Positions 32,176 through 39,238 of a stretch of 39,238 nucleotides of DNA are shown piece after piece. The notes below the pieces were generated by a model, which saw only the letters and a program-made list of their open reading frames with translations, made no database searches and was not told where the DNA came from. Both the position numbers and the translations under genes were made by a program. Origin of the DNA: Arthrobacter sp. AQ5-05 (lineage in GTDB: Bacteria > Actinomycetota > Actinomycetes > Actinomycetales > Micrococcaceae); the NCBI RefSeq assembly GCF_003287975.1, contig NZ_QMKQ01000031.1, positions 1 through 39,238 on the forward strand, in the 5' to 3' direction. The first letter of the stretch is position 1. Each line of letters opens with the position of its first letter.

Positions 32176-33483
32176 ATGAAACCTCGGATACGCCTGGCCG
32201 CAGCCGCGGCCCCAATGACCGCCTCGGTGCTGGTCCTGGCGGGGTGCACCACCCCGCCGTACATGCCCCCGAGCCAATACGACCCCACTTCCGTAGGCTC
32301 GGCCCCGCAATCGATGGTTTCCCCCAGCGAACAAGCCGAGGGCCCATCCGAGGCCGAACGGATCGAGAAGGCCAAGACCCTGGCCGCCGGCTACGACTAT
32401 GCGGCGGCGAAGAAGGTTCTGGCCGGCTTGGAGGGGGTCGAAGCCGAAACGGCATTGGCGGACATCAAGGCCGCCGCAGCCAAGACGGTGGTGTGGGAGG
32501 ACAGCTCGAAGATCTCCCACCTTTTCGTCCACTCCCTGGTGGTTGACACCAAGCGGGCCTTCGACGGGGATTCCAAGGAGCAGGGCTACCTCGACTACAT
32601 GGTCACCCTGGACGAATTCAAGAAGATCCTCGCGGAGCTCCACGCCCGCGGTTACGTCTTGGTGAATCCGGCGGACATCGCGTCCCTGGATGCCAACGGG
32701 AAGATGAGGTACCAGGACATCCACCTGCCCAAGGGCAAGAAACCGCTGGTGCTCTCCGAGGACGACGTCAGCTACTACGAATACATGGAGGATGACGGGT
32801 TCGCCTCGAAGCTGCTGATCGATGGCGACGGCAAGGTCACAAGCGAATACGTGGATGCGGCGGGCAAGAAGCACATCGGCGCCTACGACATGCCCCCGGT
32901 GGTTGACGAGTTCGTGGAAAAGCACCCGGACTTTTCCTACCGGGGTTCCAAGAGCATCCTCGCCTTGACCGGCTACAACGGCGTGCTGGGTTACCGCACC
33001 TCGAAGAGCGAGTACCCGGATTCGAAGACCCTGGACGCGGACATCGCCACGGCCACCGAGGTGGCGACCGCGCTGAAGAAGGACGGGTGGGTCTTTGCCT
33101 CGCACGCCTGGGGCCACATCAACATGACGACCAGCTCGATCAAGCGGATCAAGCACGACATGGTGCTGTGGGACAAGGAGGTGCGCCCCATCCTCGGGGA
33201 CACCGACCAGTTTATCTATCCTTTCGGTGCCGACATCTCCGGGGTCCCGGCCTACAAGGGCACAAAGTACAACATGCTCAAGAAGGACGGGTTCGATTTC
33301 TTCTACGGCGTCGACGGAACCACGCCGGCGTGGATGCAGCCGGGGGATTCCTACCTGCGCCAGGCCCGCATCAATATCGATGGCCTGCAATTCGCCAAGG
33401 AGCAGCGCGGGGACCGGCCGGTGCTGAAGTGTTTCTTCGACGTCAAGGACGTCGTCGACCCCAAACGACCCAAATCCAAGTAG
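32176..33483 (+). CDS. lipoprotein polysaccharide deacetylase family protein
   Basis: The 435-residue protein has a lipoprotein signal peptide with lipobox LAGC (C24), so it should be anchored outside the membrane. A short Ser/Pro-rich linker and a helical region (about 60-105) precede an NodB-like polysaccharide deacetylase domain. Its metal site is visible as D196-D197 (LSEDDVSYYEY) and H310-x3-H314 (SHAWGHINM); YPFGADISG follows. Family members remove acetyl groups from N-acetylglucosamine polymers. The first motif differs from the usual TFDDG. The ribosome site GAGGGGC is well placed. Confidence 0.87.
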   Translation: MKPRIRLAAAAAPMTASVLVLAGCTTPPYMPPSQYDPTSVGSAPQSMVSPSEQAEGPSEAERIEKAKTLAAGYDYAAAKKVLAGLEGVEAETALADIKAAAAKTVVWEDSSKISHLFVHSLVVDTKRAFDGDSKEQGYLDYMVTLDEFKKILAELHARGYVLVNPADIASLDANGKMRYQDIHLPKGKKPLVLSEDDVSYYEYMEDDGFASKLLIDGDGKVTSEYVDAAGKKHIGAYDMPPVVDEFVEKHPDFSYRGSKSILALTGYNGVLGYRTSKSEYPDSKTLDADIATATEVATALKKDGWVFASHAWGHINMTTSSIKRIKHDMVLWDKEVRPILGDTDQFIYPFGADISGVPAYKGTKYNMLKKDGFDFFYGVDGTTPAWMQPGDSYLRQARINIDGLQFAKEQRGDRPVLKCFFDVKDVVDPKRPKSK

Positions 33484-33492
33484 CCAACATTT

Positions 33493-34491
33493 CTAGGGGG
33501 CCGGCTCGAATTCCTCGCTGTCGATGGTCTTTTGCTGATGGGCGTTGTAGCGGTCCCCGGCGATCGTGGACTGGTTGATGATCGCCCCTGCCCCGGCGAC
33601 CTCCGCCGGGGACAGTGACACCGACAGCGCCCCGAGGTTCTCGGCCAGGTGGTCGCCTCGCTTGGTGCCGGGAATGGCATGGACATGCTCGCCCTGCGCC
33701 AGCACCCAGGCCAGGGACAACGCGGCGGCGGTGGTGCCGAGCCGGTTGGCCAGCAGGACCAGCCGGTCCACCAGCTCGAGGTTGTGCGCATAGTTCTCCG
33801 CCTCAAAGCGCAGCATCCAGTGGCGCATGTCCCCGGCCGGCAGCGAGGCGGTCTCGCGCAGGCTGCCCGAGAGGTACCCCCGGTGCAACGGGGAGAAGGC
33901 AACAAACGCGGTGCCCAGCTCCTTGCAGGCCTGAAGGATCCCCAGCTCGGGATTCCGGGTGGCCAACGAGTATTCGTTTTGCACCGCGGCGATCGGATGC
34001 ACCTGGTGCGCGGCGCGCAGCGTCGCTGCCGAGATCTCCGAGAGCCCGATGCCGCCGATCTTTCCCTGCACGACGGCCTCGGCCAGGGCGCCGACCGATT
34101 CCTGGACCGGGACCGCCGGGTCGAGCCGGTGCAGGTAGTAGAGGTCGATGTGCTCGGTCTGCAGTCGTTGCAGGGACGCATCCACGTGTGCCTGCAGGGT
34201 GTCGGGCCGCCCGTCGATCTTCCCGCGGCCCTCGACGAGGGACAACCCGCCCTTGGACGCCAGGAAGAAGTCGTCGCGGCGTTTCTTCAGGTGTTGCCCG
34301 ATGAGGTTTTCACTGCGGTGCCCGCCATAGAGGGTTGCAGTGTCGAGGTGGTCGACCCCGGCATCCAGCACCTCGTGCAGCAGCCGACCGGCTTCGTCGT
34401 CTGTGGGGAAATTGGAGTAGCCATGGGTGATGTTCATGGCGCCGAAGCCCAGGGGGTTGACGTGTTTGCCGGCAAGTACGCGCGTTGTCAT
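33493..34491 (-). CDS. aldo/keto reductase
   Basis: The 332-residue NADPH-dependent oxidoreductase has the complete catalytic tetrad: D50 and Y55 in HLDTATLYGGHRSE, K80 in LASKGG and H121 in YYLHRLD. The C-terminal NADPH-binding stretch AIPGTKRGDHLAEN is present. Enzymes of this type reduce carbonyls; the substrate is not readable. It converges on the deacetylase with a 9-bp gap and no terminator. The start has only a weak GAAG ribosome site. Confidence 0.92.
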   Translation of the reverse strand: MTTRVLAGKHVNPLGFGAMNITHGYSNFPTDDEAGRLLHEVLDAGVDHLDTATLYGGHRSENLIGQHLKKRRDDFFLASKGGLSLVEGRGKIDGRPDTLQAHVDASLQRLQTEHIDLYYLHRLDPAVPVQESVGALAEAVVQGKIGGIGLSEISAATLRAAHQVHPIAAVQNEYSLATRNPELGILQACKELGTAFVAFSPLHRGYLSGSLRETASLPAGDMRHWMLRFEAENYAHNLELVDRLVLLANRLGTTAAALSLAWVLAQGEHVHAIPGTKRGDHLAENLGALSVSLSPAEVAGAGAIINQSTIAGDRYNAHQQKTIDSEEFEPAP

Positions 34492-34539
34492 GACTTCATT
34501 TCTAGCACGTGGGCACGGGCCGACGGGGAACCCGCCGCC

Positions 34540-34761
34540 TCAGGGCGTCACGGAAACCGTGCTCCCGATGCCGGCCGCGACCGGATCCCGGCCGCCGGCA
34601 CGGTCGTGTCCGGGCACCGGCACGAGATCGGTGCACGGCAACCGGAGATCCGCGAAGTCCCGGGCCGGGGAAATGCGGTGCAACTCGGCGGCCAGGGCCC
34701 TGCCGGCGAGGGGATTCGTGGTGAAGAAGCGGCTGTGCGGCGCGGAATCGGCAATCATCAT
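34540..34761 (-). CDS. small hypothetical protein
   Basis: A 73-codon frame with G/C-rich third positions reads MMIADSAPHSRFFTTN at its start, and a run of G lies just upstream. I do not recognise a family and see no membrane segment. Tandem ATGs at 34761 and 34758 are possible starts. It lies between the aldo/keto reductase and the nuclease-helicase on the same strand. It could equally be non-coding sequence in a high-GC gap. Confidence 0.35.
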   Translation of the reverse strand: MMIADSAPHSRFFTTNPLAGRALAAELHRISPARDFADLRLPCTDLVPVPGHDRAGGRDPVAAGIGSTVSVTP

Positions 34762-34849
34762 GCCCCCAGCTTCCCCCGGGAAGATGGCGCAAAGGCGAAG
34801 GGGGCATGAATTCCGTGGGGCACCGCGGACCCGGACGGGCCGCCGGCGT

Positions 34850-37800
34850 CTAGGACCCCAGCGCCAGGAACGCCCCGAGCTGGGCGAAGGCGGCGGGGGT
34901 GCCGGGCAAGAAGTGCGTGAGCGCGGGGGAGCGCACGATCACGGCGCGCCATTGCCCGCGCGAGACCGCCACGTTGATCCGGTTGCGGTTCAGCAGGAAG
35001 TCGATGCCGCGGGCCGCATCGTCGGCCGAGGAACATGCCATGGACACGATCACCACCGGGGCCTCCTGGCCCTGGAACTTGTCCACGGTGCCGACCTTCA
35101 CCTCCGCCAGCCCGGCGTTGTCGAGTTCGGTGCGCAGCAGGTTGACCTGGGCGTTGTAGGCGGCGACCACCAGCACGTCCTCGGCCAGCAGCGGCCGGGG
35201 CTCCTGGTCTTCGTCGCCGATCCAGGAAAGACCCATGTGGGCGCGCACCTGGTTGATGACCTCGTGCGCCTCCTCCACCGCCTGGGTGGTGTTGCCCCGG
35301 TGCTCCACGAAGACCGTGGAGACCCCTGCGGGCACGTGGGACAGCGAGCGCTTGGCTGCCGCGGGGGCAGAGTGCAGCTTGGAGGAGTAGCTCAGGGCCG
35401 AGACCTTGGCGCACAGCTCGGGGTGCATGCGCCACGAGTCGGCCAGGAAGTAGCCCAGTTCCCCGGGCAGCGTGGGGTGCCCGGCGCTGAGCCAGCCCAG
35501 CGCGGACTCGTCCACCGGCTGCGGGTGCGAACCCTGGGTGACCTGCGGCAGCTGCTGCGGGTCACCCAGCAGCAGCAGGCGGGTTGCCGCGCGGGAGACG
35601 GCCAGGGTGTTGGCCAGCGAATACTGTCCGGCCTCGTCGATGACCAGCAGATCCAGCGAGCCCTCCGGGACCCGTTTGCCGGTCATGGTCCAGGCGGTGC
35701 CGCCGATCAGCGCGCCTTCGTCCGAGTTCAGCAGTTCCTCCACCGCGTCGTCGGTGGTGCCGGCCCACGGGACCTCGGTCTTGTCCCCGGCCTTCAGCTT
35801 CTTGGCGACCTGCTCCGGGTGCACCCCGGCGCCGGTGATGGCCTTGGCCAGGACGTTGTCGATGACCGCGTGGGACTGGGCCACGACCCCGACCTTCCAG
35901 CCCTGCTTCACCAGGGCGGCAATGACATGGGAGGCCACGAAGGTCTTGCCGGTCCCGGGAGGTCCCTGCACCGCGAGGTAGGAATGGTCCAGGTCGTTCA
36001 GGGCCTCGACGATGGCACCGACGACGTTGCGTTGCCCGTTGACCAGCGCCGGGACCGGCGGGGCGGAAAGGGTCTTGAAGCGCGGGGCGGACTTGCGCAG
36101 GATGTCGATGCCCGGGTGCCTGGGCAGCGAGGGCAGGGCACCTCCGACGGTGCGCGCGAGCTCCGCCAGGGCCTCACGCAGCGAGGCGGTGTTGATCGGC
36201 TGGTCCGGGGTCAGCGCCACCGGCAGCGTGCCGAAGGGGGCAACCTTCTTGCTGGACTTCTCCGCAATCACGAAGCGGTCCTCGTTCTCCCGCACCACGG
36301 CATTGAACAGCCCGGCCCGCTGCGCGTTGCTGGGTTCCAGCTCCGGCGGCAGGGGAGTGGAGTACATGGCAAACCAGGAGCTGCCGACCTTGAAGTCCGA
36401 GCCCTCGGCCATGGTGCCGGACAGTTCGGTGAGGCGGGTTTCCACCTGCGCGCGGGCGGTTGCCTTGTGCCAGTCCTCCACGACCTGGGCGTCGTCGACC
36501 AGGAACACGTTGCGGGTGTCGGCCCACGCGTCAAAGGGTTGGTCCAGCCGGTCGAAGTGCTCCCACCAGAATTGCTTGGCCTCGCGCCGGTGGTAGCCGG
36601 TGGCGGCGGCGACCATGGCAATGGCCCGCTCGTCGTTGCTCAGGGCGCGGTCCGCCGGCAGAGATTCGAGGTATTCGCGCAGCGCGATTTCCTCCGCGCT
36701 GGGCTCCACGTCGTCGACACCGGGCAGGGCCGCCTCGTCGACCCATTGCGTGTGCGGTTCGTGCGGGACCAGGCCGCGCAGCCAGTCGCGCAGCCGCAAC
36801 GTGGAGAGGCAGTCGTATTCGTTGTAGTCGCGGATGGATTCCAGGATCCGCGCGGCCGCTGCTTCATCCACCTCGAGCTGCTCGCAGTACCTGGCGTAGG
36901 CGACCACGGAGGCCCCGGCGTCCTTTACGTCCCCGCCGCGCAGGTGCTCGCCCATGTACAACGGCTCGAGCTTCTTGATGGAGTAGGAGCGTTCGGAGAT
37001 CAGCAGGGAATGGCGGACCGTGTCGTAGAGGTCGACCAGCAGCCCTTCGCGCAGCCACGCATCGATGGTGTCTTCGGCAACCACGTGGCGCAGCGAGAGG
37101 TTCCGCAGTGCGCTCTTCTCGTAGGGCGCGTAGTGGTAGATCTTCATCTTCGGGAAGATGGCGCGGCGGGCCTCGACATAGGCGACGAAGTCGGTGAAGG
37201 CCTTGCGCTCGCCGGCCCGCGAGTGGGCCCAGAAGGGTTTGAAGACCGGCTCGCCGGTGTCGATCTCGATGACGCCGAAGAGGTATTCCAGTCCCCAGGA
37301 TTCGTCGTAGGGATCCTGCCAGAGCGGGTCGCCCTCGAAGTCGAAGAAGATGTCCCCGGGATCGGCTTGCGGGAGCCGGGAAATGGTTTGGCTGGCGTTG
37401 ATCTTGTAGGCGACTCCGCCGATGGTTCCGTCGGAAGCGCCGAGCCCGACCTGCATGCGGGCCTGTTCGGCGAGCTTGTGGTGCGGATCCCTGGCCTTGG
37501 TGTTGGCGGCGGCGAGCTCGTCGATGGTGCTGATGCCCGCCTCGAGGAGTTTCTTGCGCCGAGTGGAGCTCATGCCGGCCACCAGCAGCAGGTCGCGGTG
37601 GGCCGAGACCTGGGCGGCGCAATAGTCGCAGCGGCCGCAGGCCCCGATGCCGTCTTGGCCCCAGGTGACCGGGTCGCTTCCGGCGCGGTGGGTGGCGGTG
37701 AGGTCCTTGAAGCGGGCGCGGCGGTCCCTGAACACCGGCAGCAGTTCGTGCATCTGGTGCACCGAGTGGGTCTTGTCCCCGAGCACCAGGGTGGTCTGCC

Positions 37801-38314
37801 CGGCCACGGGGATCCCGGCGCTGATCAGCTGGTCGCCGTAGGCTGCCAGCTGCAGCAGGGCGGTGACGCGGGCGTGGCGGGCCAGCTTGGTGTCCCACAC
37901 CGCGTAGGAGCCGTCGGACTCGCGGATGAGGAAGTCGGCAAAGCCCACGAATTCGCCGTCGAAGAAGGTCGCCTGGAAAACCACGTCGGCACCCTTGAGC
38001 AGCGCCTGGTGGGTTTCCTCGTGGGCCGCGACCAGGGAGGCGCGGTCACCGCGGACCCCGGCGGCGAGCATCTTTACGCCGCGCCCGGTGGCGGGGTCGT
38101 GGTCGCCGAATTGCGTCCGGAGTTCCTCGAGCACCTTGTGTTCGTGGGCGTCTCCGAGCACCGCGGTGCGTTCGAGCATCTCGTCGGGGCCGAAGTCGGC
38201 CTTGGCGCTTCGTCCCAGGCGTTCGTCGAGCTTGCTCAGGGAGGCGAACTCGCAGCCGGCCGCCGTCACGAGGTCGGAAGCGGAGTAGATCAAATCCTGA
38301 TCGAGGAAAAACAC
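34850..38314 (-). CDS. TM0106-type RecB-like nuclease / DEDDy exonuclease / SF1 helicase
   Basis: The 1154-residue protein combines three enzymatic modules. First, a RecB-like nuclease: H57/H59, D126 (GFADF), D141-x-K143 (VWDTK), with a probable 4Fe-4S site from C21 plus C226, C229 and C232 (CGRCDYC), like the iron staple of AddB and Dna2. Second, an RNase H-fold DEDDy exonuclease (about 320-510): D325 and E327 (FFDFEG), D428, and Y497-x3-D501. Third, a superfamily 1 helicase: Walker A GPPGTGKT (784-791), VIDEAGQYS near 891, GDPQQLPQV, DKFQGQE and NRINVAVSRG. The start is GTG 38314 with AAAGGAG upstream. It probably processes DNA ends; the pathway is unknown. Confidence 0.9.
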   Translation of the reverse strand: MFFLDQDLIYSASDLVTAAGCEFASLSKLDERLGRSAKADFGPDEMLERTAVLGDAHEHKVLEELRTQFGDHDPATGRGVKMLAAGVRGDRASLVAAHEETHQALLKGADVVFQATFFDGEFVGFADFLIRESDGSYAVWDTKLARHARVTALLQLAAYGDQLISAGIPVAGQTTLVLGDKTHSVHQMHELLPVFRDRRARFKDLTATHRAGSDPVTWGQDGIGACGRCDYCAAQVSAHRDLLLVAGMSSTRRKKLLEAGISTIDELAAANTKARDPHHKLAEQARMQVGLGASDGTIGGVAYKINASQTISRLPQADPGDIFFDFEGDPLWQDPYDESWGLEYLFGVIEIDTGEPVFKPFWAHSRAGERKAFTDFVAYVEARRAIFPKMKIYHYAPYEKSALRNLSLRHVVAEDTIDAWLREGLLVDLYDTVRHSLLISERSYSIKKLEPLYMGEHLRGGDVKDAGASVVAYARYCEQLEVDEAAAARILESIRDYNEYDCLSTLRLRDWLRGLVPHEPHTQWVDEAALPGVDDVEPSAEEIALREYLESLPADRALSNDERAIAMVAAATGYHRREAKQFWWEHFDRLDQPFDAWADTRNVFLVDDAQVVEDWHKATARAQVETRLTELSGTMAEGSDFKVGSSWFAMYSTPLPPELEPSNAQRAGLFNAVVRENEDRFVIAEKSSKKVAPFGTLPVALTPDQPINTASLREALAELARTVGGALPSLPRHPGIDILRKSAPRFKTLSAPPVPALVNGQRNVVGAIVEALNDLDHSYLAVQGPPGTGKTFVASHVIAALVKQGWKVGVVAQSHAVIDNVLAKAITGAGVHPEQVAKKLKAGDKTEVPWAGTTDDAVEELLNSDEGALIGGTAWTMTGKRVPEGSLDLLVIDEAGQYSLANTLAVSRAATRLLLLGDPQQLPQVTQGSHPQPVDESALGWLSAGHPTLPGELGYFLADSWRMHPELCAKVSALSYSSKLHSAPAAAKRSLSHVPAGVSTVFVEHRGNTTQAVEEAHEVINQVRAHMGLSWIGDEDQEPRPLLAEDVLVVAAYNAQVNLLRTELDNAGLAEVKVGTVDKFQGQEAPVVIVSMACSSADDAARGIDFLLNRNRINVAVSRGQWRAVIVRSPALTHFLPGTPAAFAQLGAFLALGS

Positions 38315-38430
38315 GGGACGGTGCTCCTTTGGCGAAGTGGCGTAGCTTCGAAACTAGCACCTCGGTGCCTACAGATTGGTTTTGTTCAGGGGTAGTCGGA
38401 CGTGCCCGCCGGAGTGGCGGGACGCGGCCT

Positions 38431-39099
38431 TCAGTCCGTGGCCAGCTGCCTGCGGATGAAGTCGGCCGTGGCTTCCGCGAGCCCGGCACCGTCCTCGGAA
38501 ACGGTGCGTCCGGAGCGGGCAACCTTGAAGGAGTGGTCGCCGCCCTCGAACCAGAGAAGTTCGCTGTCCTGGTTGAGGTTGGAGAAAACGCGGGTCATGA
38601 TTTCCCGGTTCGCGAACGGATCGCGGGTGCCTTCGAGAAAAAGCATCGGCACCGCCAACGGGTAGAGGTGTTCGTCGCGCAGCTTCTCTTCCTTTTTCGG
38701 GGCATGCAAGGGGTAGCCCAGGAAGACCAAAGACCGGGCATCCATGCCTTCGGCGACGGCGAGGGATGCCATGCGGCCGCCAAACGACTTGCCGGCGGCG
38801 AACACCGGAAGTTCCCCCGACAGGTTCGCGCAGACCCACTCGCGCACCAGTTTCCACACCTCGACCGCAACGGGTGCGCGGTCCGGGAATTTCTTGCCCG
38901 CGTCCATGTACGGAAAGTTGAACCGCAGCACCGAGACGCCTTTTTGGGCCACTGCCCGGGCGTAGCCGGAGAGGAAGTCGTGGTCCTTGCCGGCGCCGGA
39001 ACCGTGGGCCAGGACCAGGAAGGCACGGGGGTTCTCGGCCGCGTCAAGCAACGCGCTGAGGGTTGAATCGCTCCACGGGATGTTCAGTTCCTGGCTCAT
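38431..39099 (-). CDS. alpha/beta hydrolase, KANL3/Tex30-like dienelactone-hydrolase type
   Basis: The 222-residue protein has the KANL3/Tex30-like pattern: LVLAHGSGAGKDHDFL near the N-terminus, FAAGKSFGGRMAS with the nucleophile elbow GKSFGG (Ser), LFLEGTRDPFA (Asp) and GGDHSFKV (His). The catalytic triad is complete. Function in bacteria is undefined. ATG 39099 is taken; a TTG at 39114 in frame is an alternative. GAGG lies 9 nt upstream of the ATG. Confidence 0.87.
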   Translation of the reverse strand: MSQELNIPWSDSTLSALLDAAENPRAFLVLAHGSGAGKDHDFLSGYARAVAQKGVSVLRFNFPYMDAGKKFPDRAPVAVEVWKLVREWVCANLSGELPVFAAGKSFGGRMASLAVAEGMDARSLVFLGYPLHAPKKEEKLRDEHLYPLAVPMLFLEGTRDPFANREIMTRVFSNLNQDSELLWFEGGDHSFKVARSGRTVSEDGAGLAEATADFIRRQLATD

Positions 39100-39154
39100 G
39101 CCCTCTAGCCTCAATACCGTTTACTTAGTCTTCAAGTGTGTTAATCTTTTGGAA

Positions 39155-39238
39155 TGGCACGAAGCGGATGGGTGAAGCCCGAAGGTCCAGAACGGTTGGG
39201 AGACCACGTCTCCCTGGGCGTACTCACGAAGGTGTTTA
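39155..39238 (+). mobile_element. IS4-like transposase, N-terminal fragment (cut by window edge)
   Basis: ATG 39155 opens a frame to the window end (28 codons) reading MARSGWVKPEGPERLGDHVS at its start, then LGVLTKVF. This matches the N-terminal domain of IS4-type transposases of actinobacteria (RLSDHVSLGVL-like). The flanking DNA (39110-39154) is AT-rich compared with the neighbours, as expected at an insertion-sequence edge. Terminal repeats cannot be defined without the rest. Confidence 0.6.

Noticed and set aside
26582-38314. A single defence island joining jetABC and the TM0106-type nuclease
   Set aside because: Ordinary metabolic genes (deacetylase, aldo/keto reductase) lie between them and there is no shared operon, so only the weaker statement of proximity is kept.
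34427-38395. A 1322-codon open frame on the plus strand
   Set aside because: Antisense to the nuclease-helicase, whose motifs are unmistakable; composition is that of a shadow frame.
1-39238. CRISPR arrays, tRNA or rRNA genes, prophage
   Set aside because: No regularly spaced repeats, no cloverleaf-like or rRNA sequence, and no phage structural genes were found when reading both strands.

Overview
The window is high-GC DNA packed with genes. Many adjacent genes overlap by 4 bp (ATGA or GTGA), and GTG/TTG starts are common. An IdeR-like iron box and one apparently leaderless promoter point the same way: a chromosomal segment of an actinobacterium. The protein styles (Tag, CDF, TM0106-type nuclease, JetABC) suggest a member of the Arthrobacter/Micrococcaceae group; that placement is inferred from recognition, not from any search. 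I see no tRNA, rRNA, CRISPR array or prophage. The only mobile-element trace is the 5' end of an IS4-like transposase at the right edge.

Layout. 1-215 is the tail of a 3-hydroxyacyl-CoA dehydrogenase, followed by about 790 bp without a convincing gene but with candidate regulatory sites. 1003-5668 is a coupled xanthine dehydrogenase operon (FeS/FAD subunit, molybdopterin subunit, XdhC maturation factor). 5720-9050 holds small metabolic genes: a flavin-binding PNPOx-like protein, an App1-type phosphatase, a thioesterase, a hypothetical protein and a histidine phosphatase. A very strong terminator hairpin at 9073-9120 ends this block. 9138-12881 is a divergent cluster: a YtcJ-like amidohydrolase coupled to an APC permease on the minus strand, and a TetR regulator on the plus strand, with a palindrome between them. 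12957-13805 is a siderophore-interacting reductase behind an IdeR-like box. 13925-15381 encodes two different 3-methyladenine glycosylases (AlkA-type and Tag-type) in one operon, divergent from a CmtR-like ArsR regulator and a CDF metal exporter (15446-16755).

17171-21145 carries a VanZ-like protein and a two-gene MacB/FtsX ABC system. 21389-25472 is the most distinctive part. A cellulose-synthase-like family 2 glycosyltransferase with a large helical insertion in its catalytic region is followed by a complete partner-switching set: STAS antagonist, ATPase/kinase and membrane SpoIIE-type phosphatase. This looks like signal-controlled exopolysaccharide synthesis. 25469-26538 (minus) is an Ogt alkyltransferase with a coupled ECF-like sigma factor. 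Directly upstream of them on the same strand lie jetA-jetB-jetC (26582-32015), a Wadjet/MksBEF-type SMC complex, but no jetD nuclease gene is next to it.

32176-39099 contains a lipoprotein polysaccharide deacetylase, an aldo/keto reductase, a 1154-residue TM0106-type nuclease-helicase and an alpha/beta hydrolase. Genome-maintenance genes are therefore unusually frequent between 13.9 and 38.3 kb: AlkA, Tag, Ogt with its sigma factor, JetABC and the RecB/DEDDy/SF1 protein. Functions are assigned from motifs and family recognition; no database search was possible.
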